Below are positions 45,037-54,700 of a stretch of DNA of 64,000 bases, piece by piece. Source of the DNA: Candidatus Saccharimonadota bacterium (GTDB lineage Bacteria; Patescibacteriota; Saccharimonadia; Saccharimonadales; Saccharimonadaceae). How positions within the stretch are numbered: position 1 is the first letter of the stretch; every line of letters begins with the position of its first letter. Location: assembly GCA_017552385.1 (NCBI GenBank), contig JAFZQB010000013.1:123779-187778 (forward strand). The letters are read 5' to 3'. The notes under the pieces were generated by a model, which was given only the letters and a program-made list of their open reading frames with translations, ran no database searches and was not told the DNA's origin. Made by a program: the position numbers and the translations under genes.

Positions 45037-46659
45037 ATGTCAGACGATAAGAAGTCTATCAAACAAGAAAACAAAACGGACAAACCAAAAGAACAAGGAA
45101 CATCAAAAACCCAAGAAAAAAACAAGAAAGCCCTTAATAAAAATCTTATCTGGGGAATAGTTGGTGTTATCTTCGCCTTAGTTATAGTCCTAGTTGCAGT
45201 GCTTTGTTTTAGGAAATCCCCTAATCCAAAAGATCCGAAAGCAAGTCCTACATACTCCAAAGCTTTCTTCATCTACAATGATGGCAAGTACACCCTTTGG
45301 AATAGTGATGGCAAAAGATTGATTGATGATGAATTCGACGATAAATCTGCATTTATAGGTGGTTATGCTTACGTTCGAAAGGGCACGGAATACGCCTTTA
45401 TAAATGATTCCGGCAAGATTATGCTTGGTTTTGGGCAGATCTCTGGTATTGAAGAGTATGGTGCGGGTCTGTATTTAGTAAAAGACAACATGGGCGCGCA
45501 ACATTTGATGTTAGGAAGTGGAAAGATTCTTATGAGCGGTGACGACATTGACTTAGACTTCTCTAACTCGACTGCGACTTTTGCCTCCGCTGAATATGAA
45601 GGTAAACTTTATATATATAATTACGCGGGTATCTTGATGGCCCAGATTGAAGTTGCAAAAGACGCCACAATTAGGTTTAGTTCTAGTAATGATTTTGGCC
45701 TCATTTATTATAATGGTTGGAATCTGTTGTTCGATACTAGAACCGGCAAACAAGTCGCAATGTTTGAAGGCGAAAGATTCTCGATTGATACAGTGTCAGA
45801 TGACCGCAGTGTGATTCTACTCGGAGGATATGAAGATAACAATCAGTACAAAGCCGTTCATAATGGTCTTCTCTATGATTTAGACGTGACAAAATCGTAC
45901 GGTATGATTCGCAACACCAACATAATCGTTGGATATGACAATTACGACTCTGTTTCGCTACTAGACAATAACTATAAAATCGTAAAAGAAGTAAACTCCT
46001 ATCTTGCTCTTAAAGATCTTGAGAACTATGCTACGATAAATGATGAGGGGAAGGTTGAAATACTTTATCATGGGAACATAGTGAAGACTTTCGACCAAGA
46101 GGATGTAGATTCAGTAAGCGGTGTACTAGCAAATGCGGATCTATACGCTATAAAATCCGAAGGGAAATATCGGTTCTATCACTTGGATGGTTCGTTCGCT
46201 TTTGGCGAGTATGGCGATGTATACTCACTATTTGATGCGCACCGGCATACGAGCGTATCTGATGATGGCGAAAACTACTATATGATCGATGTGAATGGTA
46301 ATCGTGTCAACGATTTGTCCTATCGGCGAGCATACACTTACGAGAACAGCTATGTGGTTTATGACGTAGATGGCAAGAGAGCTATCTTAAACGGAACCGG
46401 CGTGCCGATAACCGGCTTTGATTATATGGAAGCATATAATCGGAGTATAGCGGTCGACCATGAAATATGGTCTTTAAAGCGAGATGCGAACGATTATGAC
46501 GTTATTGATGTAATGGCAAGTGTTGAGAATAAAATGATTGCGTCTAACATTAATGTGTACGATTTCTATACGCATTACTTCACTGCGAAGAATGAAGACG
46601 GTGGGCTCGATTATTATACATACAAAGGTATATTGTTCTTTAGGACAACAAAGAATTAA
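45037..46659 (+). CDS. Single-span membrane protein with WG-repeat-like propeller
   Basis: I start at ATG 45037 (540 residues), because the upstream in-frame ATG precedes the promoter-like -10. A Lys/Gln/Glu-rich cytoplasmic N-terminus (1-40) leads to one membrane helix (about 42-66) and an extracytoplasmic domain of repeating 30-40-residue units such as NDGKYTLWNSDGKRLIDDEF and KGTEYAFINDSGKIM, the WG-repeat style (PF14903) that usually folds as a propeller. Function of such domains is mostly unknown, possibly binding to cell-surface partners. Monocistronic, with a strong terminator. Confidence 0.75.
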   Translation: MSDDKKSIKQENKTDKPKEQGTSKTQEKNKKALNKNLIWGIVGVIFALVIVLVAVLCFRKSPNPKDPKASPTYSKAFFIYNDGKYTLWNSDGKRLIDDEFDDKSAFIGGYAYVRKGTEYAFINDSGKIMLGFGQISGIEEYGAGLYLVKDNMGAQHLMLGSGKILMSGDDIDLDFSNSTATFASAEYEGKLYIYNYAGILMAQIEVAKDATIRFSSSNDFGLIYYNGWNLLFDTRTGKQVAMFEGERFSIDTVSDDRSVILLGGYEDNNQYKAVHNGLLYDLDVTKSYGMIRNTNIIVGYDNYDSVSLLDNNYKIVKEVNSYLALKDLENYATINDEGKVEILYHGNIVKTFDQEDVDSVSGVLANADLYAIKSEGKYRFYHLDGSFAFGEYGDVYSLFDAHRHTSVSDDGENYYMIDVNGNRVNDLSYRRAYTYENSYVVYDVDGKRAILNGTGVPITGFDYMEAYNRSIAVDHEIWSLKRDANDYDVIDVMASVENKMIASNINVYDFYTHYFTAKNEDGGLDYYTYKGILFFRTTKN

Positions 46660-46673
46660 TTTATATAATTAAA

Positions 46674-46706
46674 ATATCCTCTCTAATCGAGAGGATATTT
46701 ATTTTA
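46674..46706. terminator. Bidirectional terminator between convergent genes
   Basis: ATATCCTCTC and GAGAGGATAT (46674-46683 / 46689-46698) with T-rich sequence after it on both strands; serves the WG-repeat-like gene and ileS. Confidence 0.85.
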
Positions 46707-46708
46707 TA

Positions 46709-49627
46709 TTAGATTTTCTCTAGGCTGATTGTGCCTTTCTCGCCTTCTACTTCTACTATCTCGTCGTATGCATAATTACTATTTGCGGAGAGGTCTACAG
46801 CAAGCGTTTCGGCTTTGAGAAGATCTTTAAATGCTTCTGGAACTGGCAGCGTTATAGAAAGTTTGATTCGATCGTCCACTTGTAGGCCTGCTTTCTTGCG
46901 TGCGGCTTGTACGACGCGTATTAATTCACGCGTAAAGCCTTCTGCTTTGAGTTCTGGCGTTATCGTCTTGTCTAGTTTCGTCATCTTGCCGTGTTTGATA
47001 CTTTTAACATTGAGTTCTTCCTTAATGATCTGCTCGTAAAATTCCGGCAAACTTTCTCCACCGTAAGTGAAGGATGCAAGTGGTTGCCTAATCTTGATTT
47101 GCGCTTCTGTATCGGACTTTTGCATGCGCATCATTAAACCTTCGGCGATTATCTCGCGTGTTCTGCGCATTAGTTCAAGCGTAGTCTTATCTGTAGAAAT
47201 ATTAGATGGGTAATTTAGCAGGTGCACCGACGTGTTTGCCCCTGTCATATTCTGGTATAACTCCTCAGATAGGAACGGCGTAAATGGTGCCATCATAACC
47301 GCAAACTTAACTAGGACAGTATATAGAGTCCAGTATGCCTCGTTTTTATCGGTATCGTCTTCCGACTTCCAGAAGCGACGACGGGAACGGCGAACAAACC
47401 AGTTGGATAAGTCGTCTAGGAATGGTAGAACGTTAGCGAGCGCTTTTGGCAGGTTGTACGAATCCATACCTGCGATTATTTCTGCTTTAAGCTCGTGCAG
47501 GCGAGATATAATCCATCGGTCAAGCGGGTTTTCTAAAGATTCGATCTTTGAATCCTTTGGTTCCCAATGAAATTCTGAATCAAACCCGTCCACCTCTGCA
47601 TAGGTCGTGAAGAAGTCATAAACGTTCCAAATCATTGATAATTTTCGAGCAACATCCGACACGTCTTTGTCAAGCAAAGCAAAGTCTTCTCCTGCCGTCA
47701 CAGGGCTTGATAATAGTAGGAATCGTAAAGAATCGGCCGAGAATCTATCCATTAATTCGTTCGGATCCGTGTAGTTGCCCAAAGACTTGCTCATCTTGCG
47801 CCCGTCATTGCCAGCTAAGGTGCCTGTCACAATGACGTTCTTATAGGCATTCTTACCAAAGAGCGCAGTATTGACTACGTGCACGTAGTAAAACCAAGCT
47901 CTAACTTGCCCGACATATTCGACAATAAAATCTGCTGGATAGTTTTTTTCGAACTTTTCTTTGTTCTCGAAAGGATAGTGCAGTTGTGCAAATGGCATAG
48001 AGCCTGATTCGAACCAGCAGTCTAGCACTTTGTCTACACGTTTAAAATGTTCACCATCGATATCGAATTCGACAGAATCGATCCATGGCCGATGGTAATC
48101 TTCTAGCTCCACTCCAGACAATTCCTTTAGTTCAGCATAACTGCCGATAACCTTTACGGTACCTTTGTCGCCTTTCCATACGGGCATGGCAGTAGCCCAA
48201 AAGCGATCACGTGAAATGTTCCAATCTGGGGCAGCTTCAATATTTTTGCGGAAACGTCCCTCTTTAAAATGCTCTGGGAACCAGTTAATTGATTCATTAT
48301 GCTTAATTAGCTCCGCTTTCATGTTTTGGATATCAAAGAACCAGCTTGGGAAGGCTCTATAGATGATGCGAGACTTACTACGTGGATTGAATGGGTATTC
48401 GTGTTTAATATATTCAATCTTATAGATGATCCCCTTTTCTTCTAGCACTTTAGCTATGTATTTGTTTGCTTCCCAGATTTGAATACCGTGTTCATCTGTA
48501 TCGCGCACGCCAAGCTCGTGAAGCCTCTCTGCGTATTCGGGTAGATAATAGCCGTTTTCATCCAAAGTGTCTACAAATCCAATTTCGTTTTCATTCAACC
48601 TGAATAGCTCATAATCATCTTCTCCATATGCTGGGGCGATATGCACAATACCTGTTCCTTCTTCTTCGCTAACAAAATCAGCTGCGAAGACTCGGCAGAC
48701 TGTTTTATCTAGGCTTTCGTATTTTAAGCCGACTAGATCCGCTCCCTTGATGTCATTATGAACGATTTCAACTTCATGCCCTTCGAATAGTTTTCCGACA
48801 CATTTAGATGCGACGATCAAAAGTTCATGCACGCCATCGATTCTTAGTGCCGTATAATCCATGTTTTGTTTGACTGCTAGTGCTCGATTAGCCATCAGGG
48901 TCCATGGTGTCGTGGTCCAGGCGACCAGGAATACCTTTTCTTTTGTTTCGTATCCGTTACCGTACTTTTGATTCGGCTGAAGATGGAAACGGACGTAAGC
49001 ACTTGGGTCTGTAACAATCTGGTACGCATCGTTGTCCATAGTCACTTCTGCTTTTGAAACCGGCGTAGCGAATTTCGTGTCATACATTAGAACCTTGCGC
49101 CCCTCATAGATATACCCTTTTTCGTAGAGTGTCTTGAAGGCCCACCAGACGCTTTCCATGAAATCTTTATTCATTGTGCGATATGGGTTATCAAAATCAA
49201 CCCAACGGCCGATACGATTGATCGTATCCCGCCATGTCTCTGAATTCGCCACCATTGATTCGCGGGCTTTGACGATGTAATTCTCTAGTGATATCTTTGT
49301 GCCAATATCGCGACGATCGGTGATGCCAAGCTGTTTTTCGACGAAATTCTCTGCTGGAAGACCATGGCAATCCCAACCCCAACGACGCTCAACGTGCTTT
49401 CCTTGCATGGTCCAATAACGCGGAACTGCGTCTTTGACAATAGAACTCAGCAAGGTACCGTGGTGTGGCATGCCAGTGATAAATGGTGGACCGTCGTAAA
49501 AAACATAGGAATCGTTTGCGTCTCGATTTTTGACGGATTCTTCAAAGACGTGGTTCTTCTTCCACCAATCCGAGATAGCCTTTTCATACTCAATCGCGCG
49601 ACGGCGCTTTCCGGCAGTGTATTTCAT
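46709..49627 (-). CDS. ileS: Isoleucyl-tRNA synthetase, eukaryote-like type, HIGH reads HHGT
   Basis: A 972-residue class I synthetase. DGPPFITGMPHHGTLL (45-60) holds the HIGH motif in the form HHGT, with Thr at the last, usually invariant, His. WGWDCHGLPAEN marks the type 2 (eukaryote-like) IleRS group. The CP editing domain has AWTTTPWTLMANRAL and GTGIVHIAPAYGEDDY; GRKMSKSLGNY is the KMSKS loop. Type 2 enzymes are often less sensitive to mupirocin. No SD; a -10 ends eight bases before the ATG. Confidence 0.95.
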   Translation of the reverse strand: MKYTAGKRRRAIEYEKAISDWWKKNHVFEESVKNRDANDSYVFYDGPPFITGMPHHGTLLSSIVKDAVPRYWTMQGKHVERRWGWDCHGLPAENFVEKQLGITDRRDIGTKISLENYIVKARESMVANSETWRDTINRIGRWVDFDNPYRTMNKDFMESVWWAFKTLYEKGYIYEGRKVLMYDTKFATPVSKAEVTMDNDAYQIVTDPSAYVRFHLQPNQKYGNGYETKEKVFLVAWTTTPWTLMANRALAVKQNMDYTALRIDGVHELLIVASKCVGKLFEGHEVEIVHNDIKGADLVGLKYESLDKTVCRVFAADFVSEEEGTGIVHIAPAYGEDDYELFRLNENEIGFVDTLDENGYYLPEYAERLHELGVRDTDEHGIQIWEANKYIAKVLEEKGIIYKIEYIKHEYPFNPRSKSRIIYRAFPSWFFDIQNMKAELIKHNESINWFPEHFKEGRFRKNIEAAPDWNISRDRFWATAMPVWKGDKGTVKVIGSYAELKELSGVELEDYHRPWIDSVEFDIDGEHFKRVDKVLDCWFESGSMPFAQLHYPFENKEKFEKNYPADFIVEYVGQVRAWFYYVHVVNTALFGKNAYKNVIVTGTLAGNDGRKMSKSLGNYTDPNELMDRFSADSLRFLLLSSPVTAGEDFALLDKDVSDVARKLSMIWNVYDFFTTYAEVDGFDSEFHWEPKDSKIESLENPLDRWIISRLHELKAEIIAGMDSYNLPKALANVLPFLDDLSNWFVRRSRRRFWKSEDDTDKNEAYWTLYTVLVKFAVMMAPFTPFLSEELYQNMTGANTSVHLLNYPSNISTDKTTLELMRRTREIIAEGLMMRMQKSDTEAQIKIRQPLASFTYGGESLPEFYEQIIKEELNVKSIKHGKMTKLDKTITPELKAEGFTRELIRVVQAARKKAGLQVDDRIKLSITLPVPEAFKDLLKAETLAVDLSANSNYAYDEIVEVEGEKGTISLEKI

Positions 49628-49641
49628 ATTTGTATATTATA
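49628..49641 (-). promoter_or_regulatory. -10 of ileS (leaderless candidate)
   Basis: TATAAT (49636-49641, minus strand) ends eight bases before the ATG at 49627; no SD. Confidence 0.5.
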
Positions 49642-49657
49642 CTATATTTACTGGGTT

Positions 49658-49921
49658 TTAGCGAGCAATATAGCCCATAACCTCATCAATTACTGGAAGA
49701 GGTGAGCCGGACCATATTTCATACGTTTTACCATCGTCATCCGTCACTGCGATGGTGGGGTATTGTACTATATCTCGAGAACTGCAGAACAGTTCGCCAT
49801 CAGGGCTTTCTGGGTCCAGTTGCTCGATTTCGCGCCCGCCACGACGCTCAAATTGATCTATCCATTCTTCTACTTCACGAGCATGGTCCGAAAACTGCTT
49901 GTAGATTGCCACTATGCGCAT
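49658..49921 (-). CDS. Thioredoxin-fold-like small protein without CxxC
   Basis: An 87-residue protein with a strand-helix-strand start (MRIVAIYKQFSDHAREVEEWIDQFE), then VQYPTIAVTDDDGKTYEIWSGSPLPV, where the cis-Pro context YPTI and a downstream WxG are typical of thioredoxin and glutaredoxin folds. The N-terminal CxxC is absent and the single Cys is at FCSSRD. It starts ten bases inside the end of nrdR and is the last gene of ftsZ-nrdR-this, so a regulatory or ribonucleotide-reductase-linked role is possible. Weak call. Confidence 0.6.
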   Translation of the reverse strand: MRIVAIYKQFSDHAREVEEWIDQFERRGGREIEQLDPESPDGELFCSSRDIVQYPTIAVTDDDGKTYEIWSGSPLPVIDEVMGYIAR

Positions 49922-50394
49922 ATGTTACCTCCCTTGCGCGTGGCGGCTTTTTCGCGCTGTTTGCGAATAATTTCTTCGAACTCGTCTAGTGTTTTGAATT
50001 TACGGAATACTGATGAATAGCGGACGTAGGCTACTTCGTTCATTTCGGATAACACTTCGAGGACAGCCTCACCTATTTGCTCGCTCGTGACCGTCTCAGT
50101 ACCATATTCATACAGTATATCCATAGCTTTCTCTACTACTTCTTCTACTTCGAGTTCACTATTTAGGAACTTACCTACGCTGCGCCTTATTGATGTAGCG
50201 AGTTTGTCACGATCAAACGCTTCACGTTCACCACTGCGTTTTTTTACCATAAGATTTGGCATTTCTATCCGTTCATAGGTTGTGAACCTATATTTACCGT
50301 CAGCAGTTACTCTGCGGCGCCGAATCATCGTGCCGTCTAGCGCCTCACGACTTTCTAGCACTTTGGAGTCGCCAATCTTGAATTTGTAATTCAT
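49912..50394 (-). CDS. nrdR: NrdR-like ATP-cone regulator lacking the zinc ribbon cysteines
   Basis: NrdR represses ribonucleotide reductase genes. The 160-residue protein aligns without gaps to the family: IRRRRVTADGKYRFTTYER matches the RRRR...RFTT core, and the ATP-cone (about 48-135) has VKKRSGEREAFDRDKLATSI and VAYVRYSSVFRKF. All four zinc-binding cysteines are replaced (Tyr3, Lys6, Thr30, Gly33). The arginines that contact DNA remain. Length is normal. It lies 21 bases after ftsZ. Confidence 0.9.
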   Translation of the reverse strand: MNYKFKIGDSKVLESREALDGTMIRRRRVTADGKYRFTTYERIEMPNLMVKKRSGEREAFDRDKLATSIRRSVGKFLNSELEVEEVVEKAMDILYEYGTETVTSEQIGEAVLEVLSEMNEVAYVRYSSVFRKFKTLDEFEEIIRKQREKAATRKGGNICA

Positions 50395-50415
50395 GCCTTC
50401 CCTTTTCCTTTCAGT

Positions 50416-51627
50416 TTAGCGTTTGAGGCGACTTCGTAGGCTAGGCGGAATATCCAAGTCTTCTTCTGGCTCTGGCTTCTCGATTGAATCCCAGATATTA
50501 TTCTTGCTGTTGGCCGTGAAGTCTGCGGATTCTGGGTTCGCTGTAGCGGTAGTGGCTTTTTCTGCAGCCTCTTCCTGTTCCTTTTTCAATCTTTCAGCTT
50601 CTTCGAGCTGGCGTGCTTCTGCTTCAGCTTGTTCCTTTTCAATACGTTCTGCTTCTCTTTTAGCTTCTAGCTCACGATAATATTCACTGTCGAAGCCCGT
50701 GGCTACTACTGTGATTACAATTTCGTCTTGAAGCTCGGGTCTGATTGAGGCACCAAAAATTATATTGGCGTCTGGAGAAACTGCCGCAGTGATAACTTCA
50801 GCTGCTTCCTGGATCTCAGACATTGACATGTCATAGCCACCCGCTACGCTGAAGAGTACTCCCTTCGCGCCTTCAATCTTCACCTCAATTAGCGGTGATT
50901 CAATAGCTTGATTTGCAGCTACAGTAGCACGGTTCTCACCAGACGCGCGTCCAATACCCATAAGTGCAGAGCCGGCATTCTTCATGATGGCTTTTACATC
51001 TGCAAAGTCGAGGTTAATTAGAGAGTGTTCCGTGATGAGCTCTGAAATACCTTGAACACCCTGACGCAGTACATCGTCAGCAATTTTGAATGTTTCAAGA
51101 AGTGGGGTGCGAGGGTCAATCGTCTGAAGTAGACGATCATTCGGAATGGTTATCAATGCGTCGACGTTCTTTGCGAGGTTCGCAATTGCAATTTCGGCAT
51201 TTTCGCGTCGTTTTGCGCCTTCAAAGGTGAATGGTTTGGTCGCAACACCTACTGTTAGAACATCGCGCGCTCTTGCTTCCTCTGCAACAATTGGTCCAGC
51301 GCCCGAGCCGGTTCCACCACCTGCGCCAAGTGTAATAAATGCCATGTCCGCACCTTCAAGAGCTTTCCCGATAAGCTCACGGCTTTCTTCAGCCGCTTCG
51401 CGGCCTTTCTCTGGGTCGCCTCCGGCACCAAGGCCACGTCCGATGTGGACTTTTGTGTCTGCATTTGAATGATGTAGAGCTTGAGCGTCGGTATTAATAG
51501 CGACAAGCTCAACTCCAGTCAGACCGACTTCTTTCATGCGGTCAATCGCGGAACCACCGGCGCCACCCACGCCAATGACTTTGATGCTTGCGGTACTTTC
51601 GACTTCAGATGGTTTTATTTCGGGCAT
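50416..51627 (-). CDS. ftsZ: Cell division protein FtsZ
   Basis: The tubulin-like GTPase of the division ring, 403 residues. GTP-binding VIGVGGAGGSAIDRM, the tubulin signature GAGGGTGSGAGP, KPFTFEGAKRRENAE, and NLDFADVKAIM. A charged, coiled-coil-like linker (about 320-390, rich in Glu, Ala, Lys) precedes the C-terminal peptide DIPPSLRSRLKR, close to the usual DIPxFLR. SD GAGGAACT; the promoter (TGTTAGAAT) is overlapped by an inverted repeat. No ftsA nearby. Confidence 0.97.
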   Translation of the reverse strand: MPEIKPSEVESTASIKVIGVGGAGGSAIDRMKEVGLTGVELVAINTDAQALHHSNADTKVHIGRGLGAGGDPEKGREAAEESRELIGKALEGADMAFITLGAGGGTGSGAGPIVAEEARARDVLTVGVATKPFTFEGAKRRENAEIAIANLAKNVDALITIPNDRLLQTIDPRTPLLETFKIADDVLRQGVQGISELITEHSLINLDFADVKAIMKNAGSALMGIGRASGENRATVAANQAIESPLIEVKIEGAKGVLFSVAGGYDMSMSEIQEAAEVITAAVSPDANIIFGASIRPELQDEIVITVVATGFDSEYYRELEAKREAERIEKEQAEAEARQLEEAERLKKEQEEAAEKATTATANPESADFTANSKNNIWDSIEKPEPEEDLDIPPSLRSRLKR

Positions 51628-51656
51628 GATAGTTCCTCGCTTATAATCTTTAGTCT

Positions 51657-51692
51657 ATTCTAACACACCCTTGTTAAATTTATCAAGGGTGT
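51657..51692 (-). promoter_or_regulatory. ftsZ promoter with inverted repeat over the -35 region
   Basis: Extended -10 TG-T-TAGAAT (hexamer 51657-51662, minus strand). Perfect 9-base arms ACACCCTTG / CAAGGGTGT (51665-51673 / 51684-51692) lie directly upstream, covering the -15 to -43 region. It could be an operator or the hairpin terminator of surface protein B, but no T-run follows it. Confidence 0.5.
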
Positions 51693-51712
51693 AGTTAGAT
51701 TATAGGGGCGCC

Positions 51713-54700
51713 CTAATACCTTGGTGGTAGTTTCTTGAGGTATACGGTTTGTGGATTGTGCCTGTTCACGGACCTATTGTACCCCCAGATAAAGGTCGAT
51801 GGTTGATAGTTAACGACCTCTGCAGGCTCTCGTATGCTGCTAATCGGATCTCCACCTGCTGTACGCTTGAGCAGAACTTTCTGAGCCATGACTGAGCCAT
51901 TGATAGTGAGGCGATTTGTACAGACTGTACTGCTGAGTTCGCTGGCATCATAGTTCATACAGGTATCTACGATACCACCATTGTTATCTGTTCCGGCCGC
52001 AACTAGAAGTGCGTCTATGCGGGTAACTGACTGGTCTATTTTAATGTCTTTGCCAATGATAATAATTTGAGATGACGAGTAGAAATTGTATATATTCGTA
52101 TCTATGATGACATCACCATCGGTTCTAACAACATAGGTCTTGTTACCAGCAGCTTGTCTAGAGCAACCGCCTCCGTCGCAAATTAGCGGAATGTCGTTCA
52201 TAGTGACATTGCCGGTGAGATATTCCTTAATGGTGCCGATTGCGTCGAGGCGTGCGTCTACGGAAGCGCGGCCAAGGTATTTATTTGTAGTATTATTGCA
52301 GTAAGCGTTAGAGATGGTTAGTGGGTTAGGCACAGTTTTACATCCCGAATTTGTAACCGTAGCCCCGTTAATTAGGGTTGCGCCTGACGCCATACCCTTA
52401 ATAGTGCCATTGGCTACAACTGTGTAGTCGGCCCATGAACCAAATACTTTGTCGTTTCTTGTTGAGCTCGAGGTAGTAATATCACCGTTTGATAGGACCG
52501 ACCCACCCCATACTTCAAGCGTTGGGCGTTTAGAAATATTGCGACAAGAAGAGGTAGAAACGAAGTAGTTGCTAGAGACTGAGCTGTAATTACGCACCGC
52601 AATAGCTACGCAGTATTTCTGACCTACTGCGAGATCTGGGACCGTAATTGTACCAGTGGAGTATGAGAGGTCATAATTATTTAGATTATAGACATGCTTG
52701 AATGATGTACCAGGATCAGCCGTTTGCCCAGCTTTGCTAGAAAGCTTATTTGGGTGACCTTCGGTCAAGACTTCACAGCTCGTAACGAACGAGTTGCCTC
52801 TAATTGACGAGCATAGATCACTACTGACGTTTCCAGTGTTATCTATCGGTGCGTGCGTTGGCGTTAAAGTCTGGAGCTGCGCCGGGGTGGCATAAGTGTC
52901 TGTAGTGTACCCTATTACATAAACATATCGTGAATTTTCTGTATGGTTTGGATCTGTAATATAGTTGTAGTCTCCGTTCTCTCGGTTAACTGTAATAGTA
53001 TAGTCTACAGTATACCTGTCTCCAGCCAGAGCTATACTGTCGACATTTGTATTAGTAATGTTAGTGATGATGAAGTTGTATGGACGGAAGATAGAATAGG
53101 TTGTTGGAGTTGTCGTGTCGCGTGAGTCGCGATTTACTGGCGAAGTAGTAACTGGTGCCGTGTCAAGTTTTTCCGTGCGGTTATAAATCTGTGGCCCAGA
53201 GGCGCTCGACTTCCAGCTGCGAGGATAGACTTCTTGACGCGTAATCTCCTTATATCTAACAGTCCAGGCGGCACGTCTATTATAGGTGCTCATGGTGAAT
53301 TGTTTGGTGTCGCCAGCCATAAGTGAATGATCCGAAAGGACTTTTTCATTAGCGTTCGCGGTATTAAGTGTGGCGCGGTCTATGCCGTTGAAGGATATAC
53401 GCGTACGACCGTCGTTAGTTGATGACGTCCATGAATCTCCATGATCTTTGTCTGTCGCATTCAAAGTTATCTGTTTACCGTCTATTTCGACAAGAGAACC
53501 GTTTTGAAGTTTTAGTGGGTTTACCAAAGTAACTGTGTTGCGTGTACCCGGCAATGTTTCTGAACCATACATTTTTAACGTAACGTCGTACCTAGAGTTT
53601 CGATAAATCGACGGTTGGAAGAAAGCTCGCCCGCTAGAGTTGTTTGTGTAGTAAGCTGTGTTTGTCGCGCTGATATCAGTCTCGTCAAAGTTGCTCTCGC
53701 GCCAAGTCGTATTGTCATATCTAGTGACTGTATGGTCAAATAGGAATGCTAGGTTTATTTCTGTTGTTTCGTATCGATTGCCCGACAATACTCGTGCACC
53801 GTCAGCCTGGATGGCACTCTTAGGCAACCCAGAAACATCAATATAGTGAGTGTGTTCAGTTGAATCGGCCTCGGCCCAAGCAGGGTTCTTAATGGTGACA
53901 CAGGCTGGCGTAGAGTAGGATACCACTGTAATGCTTGTGCCATCGAGTGAATCTAGGTGCCAATTGCGATTGTTGGTGTCCGTGGCGGAAGTGTAGTAAG
54001 CAGTGGTAGAGTAGGCGACGCGTTGGCAATAGTACAAATACTTGCCCTTGTTGCTAGCGTTAAATGTAAACCTTGGTTGGGTTTGGACAGTGTTAGTGCC
54101 TCCTGCGGACAGCTTAGATTTAACGCCAGAAATAGTTCGAGAAGTATTGGTGTCTTTAGTTGAAGCGGAGTAGGTCGAATAAATACCCGCTTCACAAGCT
54201 GTGTCTTCGCAGTCTTGAATCTCCCAGTTGTAGGCTGTACTCGGTACATAGTATATTGTGGCCGCAGTGCTGGATTTATCCTCATCGGTGCGATTAATCG
54301 TATGTGTAAAGGAAATCGTGTATTTGTCGTCAGCCGTACCGTCGTTTTTCTTGGGGAAATGATCCGTATAAGACCCGTCAGTGTCGGAATTTGTTCCTGA
54401 TATACGGATTGCGTTGTCAAGCACACCTGTGTGATTATCATTGGAGCGCTGAAGCCAAGTATGCGCGTCTATCGTCCCGGAAGAACTCCCCGAGTAGTGA
54501 GCGGTGTAGTGCTGTGCAGGGTTAGTATAGGTGTAGCATATAGATTGCTTACCATTGAACGAGCGGTCCTCACTAGTACCATCAGGCTTGCCAATAACGA
54601 CATTGCCTGAGCTACTGCCAGATGAGTCATTGCCAATTAGCCCAACTTGGTTATCATAGGTGATATAGAAGCATTGCTTGGCCGTCCCACCGATATCAAC

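Noticed and set aside
44940..45272. An open frame extends the upstream ABC transporter by 111 N-terminal residues.
   Set aside because: It runs through the divergent promoter region and into the opposite-strand gene, has atypical composition, and the ATG at 44939 gives a normal exporter start.
36445..50409. Identical 15 bases around the starts of surface protein A and nrdR (GGGAAGGCATGAAT context).
   Set aside because: Explained by a similar SD plus start codon and Asn codon; no wider similarity around it.
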